Counted from the stretch's first letter, positions 35,773 to 45,184 are shown. The stretch is 64,000 bases of DNA from Tessaracoccus sp. MC1679 (GCF_014164775.1 NZ_JACJGB010000007.1:173529-237528), one strand, 5' to 3'. The notes: generated from the letters alone by a model not told the origin. Numbers and translations: made by a program.

Positions 35773-36462
35773 ATGCCAACCTTCCCTTACACGTCCGGCC
35801 AGGGGGCGCTGACCCAAACGTTCGCCCAGTTGCGCAAGGGGGCTCCATCGAAGATCGATGCAAGCTACCTCCAGCGGTTCAACATCGCACCTGCGAACGA
35901 GTCATACATCCTGTCGATCCTTCGATTCCTCGGGATCATCGATGAAGACGGGACTCGACCCGACGGCTCCAGTGACTACCTGTTTGGGAACGATGACGCG
36001 TTCAAGACGGGTCTCGAGAGTGCTATTCGAAGTTCCTACTCCCAACTGTTTGAAGAGATGAACGACGCTCTACAGTCCGACCGGGACACCCTCATCCACT
36101 GGTTCAGAGGGGCTGACAAGACGTCGGCTCTTGTAGGTCAGCGCCAGGCCACTACCTTCCTCACTCTGGCTGCACTCTCGGGACACGGGGAGCTTCCACC
36201 AGCACGCACGAACGGCCAGAAGCCGTCATCTAGCGCCGCAACCGCGGCGAAGAAGCCGAAGGCTTCTGCTGCGAAGCCCACGGCAAAGGCAGGAGCCGCG
36301 TCATCTGAATCCGTGACGCCTGAGAACATGTCCGAGAGTGCGAGTTCCTTCGGGCGTGATGTCGGCCTGTCCGTGCGGGTGGAGGTCAACATTCCTGCTA
36401 ACGGTGATGCTGCCACGTACGACGCGATCTTTGCGAGCATCAAGAAGCACCTGATGTCATGA
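35773..36462 (+). CDS. DUF5343 family protein
   Basis: 229 residues from the ATG at 35773, preceded by AGGAG (better than the upstream ATG at 35734). It starts MPTFPYTSGQGALTQTF, with YLQRFNIAPANESYILSILRFLGIID, matching the winged-helix-like DUF5343 family. Residues about 150-200 are a low-complexity Ala/Lys/Ser linker; a conserved C-terminal strand-helix (SVRVEVNIPANGDA) follows. Function is unknown, though DUF5343 genes occur in mobile and defence regions. It overlaps the Ymh gene by 4 bases. Confidence 0.8.
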   Translation: MPTFPYTSGQGALTQTFAQLRKGAPSKIDASYLQRFNIAPANESYILSILRFLGIIDEDGTRPDGSSDYLFGNDDAFKTGLESAIRSSYSQLFEEMNDALQSDRDTLIHWFRGADKTSALVGQRQATTFLTLAALSGHGELPPARTNGQKPSSSAATAAKKPKASAAKPTAKAGAASSESVTPENMSESASSFGRDVGLSVRVEVNIPANGDAATYDAIFASIKKHLMS

Positions 36463-36968
36463 GCGAGGGCCTCGACCGGCTCGAGCGCATCGCGCGGTCA
36501 ATAAGCGAGGATGCCCTACTTGGACCGGTCATGCGAGCCTGTCCGCTGCCAGGCGATCAAGAGGGCGACTTGCATCCGTTTGAGACTAGGAATATTCACC
36601 CGGATCTTCCGTCAAAGGTTCGCAGTCTATTTGACGATGGATATGGAGAGCAGTCCGTCTTTGAAGCGTTCAAGTTCGTAGAGAAGGAGGTAAAGCGCAT
36701 CTCGAAGCTCAGGGGTAAGACCGGCTACGCCTTGATGATGGATGCGTTCAACGAGGCCAACGCCAAGATCCGACTCAACGCGCTAACCACGGACTCTGAG
36801 GTAGATGAGCAGCGAGGCTACAAGTCCATCTTCGCCGGAGCGGCTGCGGGCATCCGGAACCCGCGGGGCCATGAGATCGATACTGGCGATACACCCGACG
36901 AGGCGCTCGACTATCTGGCGCTTGCATCTCTGCTTCTCCGGCGTCTGGACGCAGCGGGTGTCCGTTGA
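36459..36968 (+). CDS. Ymh/TIGR02391 family protein
   Basis: 169 residues. Motifs of the Ymh (TIGR02391) family are visible: NIHPDLPSKVRSLFDDGYGEQSVFEAFKFVEKEVK, then the ending GAAAGIRNPRGHEI and LALASLLLRRLDAA. The RNP..H element resembles HEPN-like RNase motifs (R-x4-6-H), so an RNA-cleaving effector is possible but unproven. It is translationally coupled to the DUF5343 gene and sits next to a restriction-modification system. Confidence 0.82.
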   Translation: MSEGLDRLERIARSISEDALLGPVMRACPLPGDQEGDLHPFETRNIHPDLPSKVRSLFDDGYGEQSVFEAFKFVEKEVKRISKLRGKTGYALMMDAFNEANAKIRLNALTTDSEVDEQRGYKSIFAGAAAGIRNPRGHEIDTGDTPDEALDYLALASLLLRRLDAAGVR

Positions 36969-36989
36969 TCTCAGCCTTGCCAGGTGATG

Positions 36990-38971
36990 TCATGTGTGTG
37001 GGCTTGTTCTCGCCCACACAGTTCCGCGATGCACTCCGAACTGTCGAGCGAGGGCAGTCACGCTGATGCCTTGTGCGCGGGCTGTTCGCATAGCGTCCAC
37101 TTCGGTGTCAGTGAGTCGTGTTCGAGGTCGTTTCTTTGGTTCCGCTGACGCACCGATCAGAGGGTCGTCGGCCTCGCCCTCGGACTCGGCATTCCCGCGA
37201 GTGCCCTGATCCCACGCGGAAACCAGCCTCTCAACCCGTTGTCGCCTGTTCCCGCAACGCTCCATTGCTTCCACCCCGCGCACAAGGCTCGAACCCTTGC
37301 CCGAAGAATCATTGGGCTGGGTTCGGGCCTTGTCGGCGTTCGCGGCCCAGGTGAGGGCGTTGTCGTTGATTTCAGGGTCGAGGAGCATCTCGTAGGGGCG
37401 GGCGTACTCGACGTGGAGGTCATCGTCCTCGTCCACATAGATCTTTGTGAAGAAGGCTTGGTTGCACAGGCGCCGGTTGGCGTCGTCGCACCGCTTGTAG
37501 ATGTCTACGCAGTTCTCCAACAGGTTCAGCGCGTCGTCTAGGTGGGCGCGGGCTTCGGTGTACTCGCCGTGGTGCGCGTCGATGCGGCGCGTGATGTGGT
37601 CCAGTTCGGTGAGGATGCGGTCTTGTTCTCGTTTCAGCAGGGACAGCGGGATCGCGTCGGCGTAGTGGGCTTGGATGAGACGGGTCTGTTCGTTCTCCAG
37701 CCGATCACGGTTCGCGGTGAGCTGGGCGAGTTCGTCGGTCTCGGCGGACATGACATGAGCCGGTCGAACTCGTGATGCAGCATTCCGGCGAGGGCTTCGC
37801 GACGGGCGGGGGTGATCTGGATGCGGGCGTAGTAGTCCTCGATCAGATGCTCGACGTCTTCGATGAGGATGGCGCTGCGGGTGCAGTCGGTGCGCTTGGA
37901 GTGCCGGCCGGAGCAGACGAAGTAGGGGTAGACGAATCCGTGCCGGTTCTTGGAGTTGGAGACCATCAGGCGGGAGCCACAGGCGCCGCAGTAGATGCTG
38001 CCTTTGAGGTAGTGGTCGTGAATCTGCGTGGCCTCGGCGGCGCTCTTGTGGGAGGTGAGCACCGACTGCACCTGGTACCAGACCTCGGCCGGCACGAGCG
38101 GTGAGTGGGCTCCCTTGTAGTTGACGCCCCGGTAGGTGACGTCTCCCTTGTAGTAGGGGTTGGTCAGCAGCCGGTGCACCGAGGAGACGGCAAGCGGATT
38201 GGCGGGTCGCTTCGGCGTGGGCACGCTGACCAGGCCGCGGGCGGTGAGTTCTTCGTGGAGTTGACTGACGGTCCAGTCTCCAGAGGCGTAGGCCTTGAAC
38301 GCCCATTCGACCAGCGGGGCACGTTCGGGGTCGAGCTGGACGGTGCGGACCTCGCGGCCGAGCTCATCGCGGACACGGACGTTGAGGTACCCGATGGGTG
38401 CTTTGCCGAGGGTGCCGCCGTTCGCGGCTTTCTGCGACATGCCTTTGACGACCTCGGTGGCGAGGTTGCGGGAGTAGAACTCCGCGATGGTGGACATGAT
38501 GCCGTGCAGCAGCATCCCCGAGGGGGTCTCATCGATGTTCTCCGTCGCCGAGACCAGCAGCACCCCGGCCTGCTGCAGAGCGAGGTGGATAGTCACGTCG
38601 TCGGCGCGGTTGCGGGCGAGCCGGTCGACCTTGTGGACGATGCAGTACGCGACCTTGTGCTGTTTGACGTAGCGGATCATCCGCATCAGCTCGGGACGGT
38701 CGGCGGACTTCGCCGATGTGCCTGCGTCGGTGAACTCCTCCACGACGACCGCGCCGAGTTGCTCGGCCTTGCGGCGGTTCGCCTCTCGCTGCGCGGGGAT
38801 GGAGAACCCTTCCTCGGTGCCGCCCTTCTCGGCTTGCTCCCTGGTGGACACACGCAGGTAGGAAACCGCCAGGGCGGTGCCCTTGGGTGGGTCGATGAGA
38901 CTCCGCACCGGGTCGGTGCGGGCGGGTTCGGGGTGCGCCGTGTCGGCGTGCTCGATGGCTGTGGTGCTCAT
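36990..38971 (-). pseudogene. Large serine recombinase SR2, frameshifted, with C-terminal HTH
   Basis: About 660 residues if repaired. The start at 38971 is followed by catalytic YLRVSTREQ and HKVDRLARNRADD, the recombinase domain, and zinc-ribbon Cys residues (YCGACGSRLM, CSGRHSKRTDC). Near 37750 the frame shifts because ATGTC is duplicated in tandem (CATGTCATGTCC); the second frame resumes SAETDELAQLTANRD. The C-terminal part adds a resolvase-like helix-turn-helix (LTDTEVDAMRTARAQG to FGVHRGTVWA). The reading frame may be restored by restart at the ATG in the duplication, but a full-length product is not made. Confidence 0.88.
36993..37019. terminator. Hairpin at the 3' end of SR2
   Basis: TGTGTGGGC and GCCCACACA, with an 8-nt loop, lie at about 36993-37019, within the last codons of SR2 and 30 bases from the convergent Ymh stop. 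It may act as a shared terminator. Confidence 0.5.
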
Positions 38972-39160
38972 GGCTTCTTCTCTCGCTCGGACTCGTCTGG
39001 CCCTCGCGCGAAGCGCCCAGAAGAGGGATCGAGGTGTCGATCGTGAGAAGAAGCCCGAAGGCCGGAGGACTAGGACGCCGGGGCATCCACGTGAGATATG
39101 CCCGTCACGAGTGGCGGGGTTGAGGACCACAACACCCCACGCTTCGCGCGAGGCGTACAT

Positions 39161-39415
39161 CTATTCTACCTGGCCCTCCGACACCGGCACAGGGATCGGG
39201 TCCGTGTGGGCGCCGGCCGGGCGAACCCGGTAGGTCTCGGGTGGTTCCTGGTTGCGGCGGATCGCGCGCGTCTGCCCGGTCTCCTGCAAGGTGAGCCGGA
39301 TCAGCACCTCGGCGAGCTTGTGCAGGTCCACCGGGTCACGGTGCACGGCGCGGATGGAGAACTTCCGGTCCTCGTAGCGTCGCCGATCGGTCTTGCGCAC
39401 ATAGCTGGAGCCCAT
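39161..39415 (-). CDS. Small recombinase-associated protein (84 aa)
   Basis: 84 residues, basic N-terminus MGSSYVRKTDRRRYEDR, then DPVDLHKLAEVLIRLTLQETGQ. Layout parallels the small gene before SR1. It lies between SR2 and the DUF4913 remnant. Function unknown. Confidence 0.6.
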   Translation of the reverse strand: MGSSYVRKTDRRRYEDRKFSIRAVHRDPVDLHKLAEVLIRLTLQETGQTRAIRRNQEPPETYRVRPAGAHTDPIPVPVSEGQVE

Positions 39416-39668
39416 CAGTCGCGCACCTCCCCGGTGTCGAAGTCGGCATAGAAGGCGTCCTCCTTCTCTTGGCGGCGGGCCACGTCGTCGAGAACGAACT
39501 GCACGAACTCCTTCTCCCGATGCTCGATCACGACATCCTCGACCGGCGGCGCAGGGTCCTTACCGGGCCAGGCGGTCTGCCTCGTGGGACGGTCGCGGTC
39601 CAAGCGGGTGCTGGCCGTCGCGACCCATTCGCGCAAGCGCTCACGGGCCTCACCGTCGGCACACCGCA
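39415..39668 (-). pseudogene. C-terminal fragment of a DUF4913-type protein
   Basis: Reads GEARERLREWVATASTRLDRDRPTRQTAWPG and ends DAFYADFDTGEVRD, the sequence expected after the N-terminal DUF4913 half found at 44837-45169. An open frame extends upstream to 39825, but that part has unrelated, low-complexity sequence. The fragment overlaps the 84-aa gene by one base. I infer a single gene split by about 5 kb of inserted DNA. Confidence 0.65.
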
Positions 39669-39848
39669 CCTGAACGGCCTCACCCACCACCGTGGCGGAG
39701 GAAGAACGCGCACATCTGCCGCCCACAGTGCGAAGGTGCAGGGTCGGCTTCGGTACACGAGGGCGCGGCCCGCGGATGCTGTTGGCCGCGCGAGAGCTGG
39801 AACGGGTGCCGTGGAGCAGGATCACCAGCGGTCGGGCAGGAAACCAAC

Positions 39849-40490
39849 CTACGTGCGGACCTCGCGCACCATCATCGCCGCGGAGACTCGGTTGTCGACG
39901 CCGAGCTTGGTGAAGATGTGGGACAGGTGCGCCTTGACCGACGCCATGGACACGTTCAGCCGCGAGCCGATCTGGGCGTTGGTCAAGCCCTCGGCCATGA
40001 GGACGGCGATCTCGCGCTCGCGTTGGGTGAGTTGCTCCAGCGCCGCGTTCGCCGGTGCTTCGGCGGCCGGACGCTCGGTGGCGACCTGGATGAGCGTGTC
40101 GGTGACCTCCGGTGACAGCGTCCGCTCCCCGGCGTGAACTCGACGGATCGCGTCGACCACCCGGGCCGGATCGGTGTCCTTCAACAAGAACCCGTCGGCG
40201 CCTTGCCGCAGCGCCCGCACCACGTAGTCGTCGGTGTTGAACGTGGTCAGCACGATGACGCGAGGCCGATCGTCCCGCCCGGCAAGGGCGTCCAGGGTCG
40301 CGAGACCATCCATGCCCGGCATGCGGATGTCGAGCAACAACAGGTCGGCACCCTGCGCCGCCAGGTGCTCCAGCGCCTCGATCCCGTTGGCGGCCTGCCA
40401 GGCCACCTCGATGTCAGCCTCACCGCCCAGGATGAAAGCCAGGCCGGTCCGCACCATGGCGTCGTCATCAACGATTCCGAGCCGGATCAT
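39849..40490 (-). CDS. NarL/LuxR-type response regulator
   Basis: 213 residues. Receiver domain MIRLGIVDDDAMVRTGL with phospho-acceptor Asp in LLLLDIRMPGMDGL and Lys in FLLKDTDP; C-terminal LuxR HTH LTQREREIAVLMAEGLTNAQIGSRL. The ATG overlaps the histidine-kinase stop (ATGA). Probably controls the adjacent divergent ABC exporter and esterase genes. Confidence 0.93.
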   Translation of the reverse strand: MIRLGIVDDDAMVRTGLAFILGGEADIEVAWQAANGIEALEHLAAQGADLLLLDIRMPGMDGLATLDALAGRDDRPRVIVLTTFNTDDYVVRALRQGADGFLLKDTDPARVVDAIRRVHAGERTLSPEVTDTLIQVATERPAAEAPANAALEQLTQREREIAVLMAEGLTNAQIGSRLNVSMASVKAHLSHIFTKLGVDNRVSAAMMVREVRT

Positions 40491-41653
40491 GCGCCCTCCT
40501 TCGCCGGCGCGCCCCACGGGAGGGCGGCGTCCACCACGAATTGTCCATCCCGGACGCCGTGGGTGAGCGTTCCGCCCACCAGCCCGACGCGTTCGGCGAT
40601 GCCCACCAGACCGAGCCGTGACCCGCTCGCGTCGGGGATCGCCAGGTCAGCGAGCGGGTTCGATACCCGCAGGTGCAAGACTTCGTCGCGTGCGGTGAGG
40701 CTGAGGTGCACCGGCGCTCCGGGGGCGTGCTTGCGGGCGTTGGTGAGGCACTCCTGGACGATCCGGAATGCCTGCCGAGACGCGTGGGTGGCCACCGCCT
40801 CAAGGTCGCCGATGTGGGTCACGGTGACGCGCTGGCCGATGTCTTCGGCGTCGGCCAGCAGGACGTCCAGCTCGGCGAGCGTCGGCTGGGGAGGCTCGGG
40901 CGGTGCCTCAGCTCCTCGCAGCGTGGCAAGCATCGTGCGAAGCTCGTCGAGTGACGCCTGCGCATTGAGCTGAATCATCCTGGCCGCTGCCTGGGCTTCA
41001 TCCGCGGTGAGATTCGTTCGATAGGCCAGGCCGCCGGCATGCAGGGCGACCAGCGACAGGCGGTGCGCCACGACGTCGTGCATCTCGCGAGCGATGCGCT
41101 CGCGTTCGGCCATACGCGCCTCGTTGATGCGGGACGCCTCGGCCTCGCGTCGTGCCTGCTCCGCCGATTCGCGGTCGTGCTGGGCCTGAGCGCGGCTGGA
41201 CGCCAACAATCCGATGAGGGTCGCGATCACCACGCCAGCGATGGCCAACGCCAGTTCGAAGCTGAGCGCCGTCGCAGCAGCACCCGAGGCCGACGCGAAT
41301 AGCTCGAGCACCTTGGCGGCGATGAGGACGGCACCCGTCGTCAGGGCGCTGGTGAGGCTCCGGCGTCGGGCCACCGACTCCTGCGCCACGATCGCTGCCC
41401 CGAGCACCCCAGGGCTCGGCACCCACAAGGCGGCGATGACGAGTGCGATCGCGATCGGAGCTCGCTCGCGCCAAGGCAGCGCGACAAGGGCTGCGATGGC
41501 CGGGAGGACCAGCAGGAGGACGAGCGACCATGGGAGTGGGCGTCCAGCGGCGAGGCGGGCGGCGACCGGCGTCAGGTAGTAGAGGAACGCGAGCACCGCC
41601 ACGGTCCACACCACGAATCGGGGCGGGGCAGGGGCGAGGGGTGGCGCGGTCAC
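40487..41653 (-). CDS. Sensor histidine kinase (HisKA_3 / NarX type)
   Basis: 388 residues. About six helices in residues 10-165 form the sensor without a large extracellular domain. The dimerisation and phosphorylation site is RERIAREMHDVVAHRLSLV (phospho-His in MHDVV), and the ATPase end has QECLTNARKHAPG and GSRLGLVGIAERV. Small actinobacterial kinases like this often sense envelope stress or antibiotics. It pairs with the response regulator downstream. Confidence 0.92.
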   Translation of the reverse strand: MTAPPLAPAPPRFVVWTVAVLAFLYYLTPVAARLAAGRPLPWSLVLLLVLPAIAALVALPWRERAPIAIALVIAALWVPSPGVLGAAIVAQESVARRRSLTSALTTGAVLIAAKVLELFASASGAAATALSFELALAIAGVVIATLIGLLASSRAQAQHDRESAEQARREAEASRINEARMAERERIAREMHDVVAHRLSLVALHAGGLAYRTNLTADEAQAAARMIQLNAQASLDELRTMLATLRGAEAPPEPPQPTLAELDVLLADAEDIGQRVTVTHIGDLEAVATHASRQAFRIVQECLTNARKHAPGAPVHLSLTARDEVLHLRVSNPLADLAIPDASGSRLGLVGIAERVGLVGGTLTHGVRDGQFVVDAALPWGAPAKEGA

Positions 41654-41804
41654 GGTCCCAACCTAACGCTGGTGCCTTCGAGGGGCGTCGGCCGAGCGGC
41701 CCGCGGAGGGGGGTCCGATCGGACCTTCCCCAGCGCCGAAGCGACCCGTCACGGTGGCTGATCACCCGATGCGGCACCCCGGATGGCTGGGCTGAACTGA
41801 ACCC

Positions 41805-42512
41805 ATGATCAACCTGACCCACCTCACCAAGCGTTTCGGCGCCACCGTGGCGCTCGATGACGTCACGTTCTCTGTCGCTCCCGGCACAATCGTCGGGTTC
41901 CTCGGCCCCAACGGGGCCGGCAAGTCGACCTGCCTGCGTTCCCTGGTTGGTCTCGTCCGCCCCGACTCCGGGGAGGCCACCGTGAACGGGATGGCCTACG
42001 CCACCCTCGCCGACCCCGCCCATGTCGTGGGTGCCCTGCTCTCGGCCGACTCCTTCCACCCCGGCCGCACCGGACGCGAAACCCTGCGGTTGGCGTCCAT
42101 CACGCTGGGCCTGCCCGCGAGCCGCGTCGACGACGCGCTGGACGAGGTTGGCCTGACCGCTGCCGAGGGACGCCGTCGCGTCGGCACCTACTCCCTGGGC
42201 ATGCGGCAGCGTCTCGGCCTGGCCCACGCCCTGCTCGGCGACCCTGCCGCGCTCGTGCTCGACGAGCCGGCCAACGGCCTCGACCCGCAGGGTCAGCGCT
42301 GGCTTGCGGGTCTGCTCCGTTCACGCGCCGAGCGTGGGTGCGCGGTCCTGCTCAGCAGCCACGATCTGCACGAGGTCAGCCGCCTGGCCGACCGCGTTGT
42401 GATGGTGGCCCGCGGTCGGGTGCTCGCCGACGAGCCCATCACCGCCGCGTCCAGCGCCGAGCTCGAAGAGCAGTACTTCACCCTCACCTCTGGCGCTGAC
42501 CGCGCCGCCTGA
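41805..42512 (+). CDS. ABC transporter ATP-binding protein (DrrA/BcrA type)
   Basis: 235 residues. Walker A GPNGAGKST, signature YSLGMRQR, Walker B ALVLDEPANGLDP, and switch His in LLSSHDLHE. The pattern matches drug or bacitracin exporters. It starts 150 bases from the divergent histidine kinase and precedes its permease by 25 bases. Confidence 0.92.
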   Translation: MINLTHLTKRFGATVALDDVTFSVAPGTIVGFLGPNGAGKSTCLRSLVGLVRPDSGEATVNGMAYATLADPAHVVGALLSADSFHPGRTGRETLRLASITLGLPASRVDDALDEVGLTAAEGRRRVGTYSLGMRQRLGLAHALLGDPAALVLDEPANGLDPQGQRWLAGLLRSRAERGCAVLLSSHDLHEVSRLADRVVMVARGRVLADEPITAASSAELEEQYFTLTSGADRAA

Positions 42513-42537
42513 CCACCACGCTCGAAAGGACCCCGAG

Positions 42538-43341
42538 ATGACCGTCCACACCGCTTCCGTCCCCGCTCCTGCCGCCGCTCCGGTGCGCGCTGCGCGCGTC
42601 GCCTCGAACGAGACCTCCGGTCGGGCACTGGCCCGCGCCGTGGCCGTCGAGACCCGCAAGCTGGTCAACACCCGCATCGGACCCGTGCTGATCGCTGCGG
42701 CAGCTCTCCTGTCGGGCGCCTTTGCCGGGGGACGTGCCCTGTTCCCCACCACAGGAACCGACTTCGGCAAACTGGCGTCGATGGCTGTGGTGCCGGCGTC
42801 CATGATCTCGATGGTGCTCGCGGTGCTGCTCGTGGCCGGTGAGTTCTCGGCCCGCACCGCCTCCGTGACGTTGACCCTCGATCCCCGCCGTGGCCGTCTG
42901 GTGTTGGCGAAGAGTCTGACCGTCCTGGGGCTGTGGGTCGTCGCGACGACCTTGGCTGTCGTGGCGGCGGCGCTCGTGATGGTGGTGGCGCCGCTGATCA
43001 CCGGTGTGTCCATGGCGTGGACGTTTGACGTCGCCTCGCTCGCCGTGGTGGCCGGCAATGGTGCCTTCCTGGTCCTGGCGGGCTTCGCGTGGGCCCTGGC
43101 GCTGCGCAACGCGGCCGCCCCGATCGCCTTCCTGCTGGTGTGGCCCACGGTGGCCATGCTGGTCGGCAGCATCTCCGACACCGCAGCGCGCGCCATGGCT
43201 TTCGTGGCCGTCGATCCGCTCCACGAACTTCTTCCGGACGCGGCGGTCGTCGGTCCGCTGGCCGTGGTCGTCGCCGCGATGGTGTGGATCTTCGCCCCAG
43301 GTACCGTCGGGACGCTGCGTCTGCTGCGCGACGACCTGTGA
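42538..43341 (+). CDS. ABC-2-type permease
   Basis: 267 residues with about six helices; hydrophobic segments begin near residues 50, 78, 137, 175, 201 and 240. After AVETRKLVNTRIGP come large extracellular loops. It follows the ATPase closely and should form an exporter with it. The substrate is unknown; regulation by the adjacent two-component system is likely. Confidence 0.88.
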   Translation: MTVHTASVPAPAAAPVRAARVASNETSGRALARAVAVETRKLVNTRIGPVLIAAAALLSGAFAGGRALFPTTGTDFGKLASMAVVPASMISMVLAVLLVAGEFSARTASVTLTLDPRRGRLVLAKSLTVLGLWVVATTLAVVAAALVMVVAPLITGVSMAWTFDVASLAVVAGNGAFLVLAGFAWALALRNAAAPIAFLLVWPTVAMLVGSISDTAARAMAFVAVDPLHELLPDAAVVGPLAVVVAAMVWIFAPGTVGTLRLLRDDL

Positions 43342-43367
43342 CGAACCCCGACCAGAAGGAGACGTCC

Positions 43368-44582
43368 ATGAAGAAGCGCAAGCCCCTCGGCCTGGTGTTC
43401 GTCGCCATCATCGTCAGCGTGGCGGCCGTCGCGGCGATGGTGTCGTGGTGGCAGTCCCGCCCGCAGGGCTCACCTGTGGCTGGTGAGTTCACCGAGGCGG
43501 TTCTCTCGGAACGGATGACCTCCGCCCGGGTGCTGGCACTGGGGGAGGCCACGCATGGCACCCATGAGTTTCAGGCGCTGCGCCTGCAATTGCTGCAGAA
43601 GGTCGCGGACCAGGGCTTCACGACCGTCGCCTGGGAGGAAGACTTCGGCAGCGTCGCCTCGGTTGACGCCTGGCTGCAGGGTGGACCGGGCACCGCCGTG
43701 GAGGCCGCCCGTCTGTTCGGCTACGGCCTGAACCGGACCCGGGACACGGTCGACTTGCTGACCTGGGTGCGCGCGCACAATGACCAACACCCGGCGGGCG
43801 AGGACATCCGCTTCGTGGGCATCGACGCCGCGCGTCCCACCGTCACCAAGGGGCTTGCGCTCGCCTGGCTGGCCGCGCGGAACCCCACGGCTGCGGCCGA
43901 CCTGACCGCGCGGCTGGCGCGCTTCACCGATGAATCCCTGTGGGACAGGGCGGTGGCCGCCGACGTCGAGTCGGCCGTGGCGGACCTGCAGGCCGCGCTC
44001 ACGGCGTCCGATGACGGGAGCGAGGCAGCGGCCGAGGCGCGGCAGGCGGGGCGCGTGCTGGAGCAAGCCCGGCAGCGAGGCCTCGGTGTCGGCAACCGGG
44101 ACGCGATGATGTTCGACAACCTGGCCTGGCTCGTGGAGCGCGGGACGGCGTCCGGGCGCGAGCGCACGCTGCTGTTCGGCCACAACGGGCACCTCGACCG
44201 CGCGGGGCAGGCGACCGCGGTCGGGGGCGACACCGTGGGGCGGCTGGCCGCGCGGCAGTGGGGAGATGACTACCGGGTGATCGGCACCGACGGGCATCGC
44301 GTGGGGCTGAACTCGCAGGGAACGGTGTCGACGCTGACGGTGAACGGGCGCATCCGCGGGCTGTTCGAAGGCACGACGGTGGGCTACCTGGAGCTGGCCT
44401 CGGTCACCGGGGCCGACGCCGAGTTGTTGCGCGGCGCCACGACGATGGTCAGCGCCGGCGAGCCGTTCGCCTCGTGGCAGGCGTGGGTGCCGCCGTCGCA
44501 CACGGTGAGCGTCACCCCCGCGGAGGCCTGGGACGCGCTCATCTACGTCTGGGACGCGTCCCCGACCGAGCGACTGGGCTGA
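43368..44582 (+). CDS. Membrane-anchored erythromycin-esterase-like protein
   Basis: 404 residues from the ATG at 43368 (RBS AGGAG). A short basic N-terminus and helix (about residues 8-28) suggest an anchor or signal peptide. The Ere-family motifs follow: LALGEATHGTHEF (Glu60, His63), TVAWEEDFG, and LLFGHNGHLDR. This family includes macrolide esterases but also many enzymes of unknown substrate, so macrolide hydrolysis is a hypothesis. Export of a resistance enzyme is unusual; Ere proteins are normally cytoplasmic. It is the third gene of the ABC operon. Confidence 0.82.
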   Translation: MKKRKPLGLVFVAIIVSVAAVAAMVSWWQSRPQGSPVAGEFTEAVLSERMTSARVLALGEATHGTHEFQALRLQLLQKVADQGFTTVAWEEDFGSVASVDAWLQGGPGTAVEAARLFGYGLNRTRDTVDLLTWVRAHNDQHPAGEDIRFVGIDAARPTVTKGLALAWLAARNPTAAADLTARLARFTDESLWDRAVAADVESAVADLQAALTASDDGSEAAAEARQAGRVLEQARQRGLGVGNRDAMMFDNLAWLVERGTASGRERTLLFGHNGHLDRAGQATAVGGDTVGRLAARQWGDDYRVIGTDGHRVGLNSQGTVSTLTVNGRIRGLFEGTTVGYLELASVTGADAELLRGATTMVSAGEPFASWQAWVPPSHTVSVTPAEAWDALIYVWDASPTERLG

Positions 44583-44691
44583 GCTGCGGCCCGGGGAGGC
44601 GTACCCGCGCTAAGCCGACCACCTGACGCCCGTCGGCGCCTTGCTGTTAGCGTGCCGCGCACTGTTCACCCTCCGCCCCTGGGAGTCCGCC

Positions 44692-44838
44692 ATGACTGAG
44701 ATGCCCACGCCCGAAACCCTCGAGTTTGCTTGGCTCGCCTCCACCGGCAGCGCCCCCGTGCTCGGGCCGGCCGATGGGGTGGTCCAACCGGAACTCGCTC
44801 CGGGGGACGCGCCGCTGTGTGGTTGCCCAGAAGCGTAG
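44692..44838 (+). pseudogene. Truncated plus-strand gene start
   Basis: Begins MTEMPTPETLEFAWLAS but stops after 48 residues. The last part (about 44810-44838) is already antisense to the DUF4913 gene. It looks like the start of a gene cut off at the right border of the inserted block. Product unknown. Confidence 0.5.
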
Positions 44839-45169
44839 CGGACCCGTTCTGCTCGGGGTCGTACGCGCACAGCCAGTGCAGATGCAGGGCGGACAGTTCC
44901 CAGACGAGTTCGGGGTGATGGTGCCAGAACGGAGGGATCACGCTGGCGGGCAGCCCGTAGGTGTGGCGCAGCCAGTGTACCCACCGGTTCAGCTCCAGCC
45001 ACTCGATCTCTGCCTCATGCGCGGTCAGCAGATTCCAGTTCACCGGGTGTGGCGGCTCGGCCACCCCGGCGTCATCAGACCCGCCGTCCACGTCGTCCTC
45101 GGGTTCGGGCTCGTCGGTATCAAGATCAGTGTCGAGGTCTGGGTCGAACTCGTCAGGGGTGTCGATCAT
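44837..45169 (-). pseudogene. N-terminal fragment of a DUF4913-type protein
   Basis: Starts MIDTPDEFDPDL, with an acidic N-terminus, then WLELNRWVHWLRHTYGLP and HPELVWELSALHLHWLCAYDPEQNG, the DUF4913 core of actinobacterial conjugative elements. After NGSA (about 44837) the sequence no longer resembles the family. The matching C-terminus is at 39415-39668. Confidence 0.7.
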
Positions 45170-45184
45170 GATCGTGCTCCTGAT

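Noticed and set aside
37634..38306. Programmed frameshift in SR2
   Set aside because: No slippery heptamer is seen at the site; a 5-base tandem duplication is a simpler cause.
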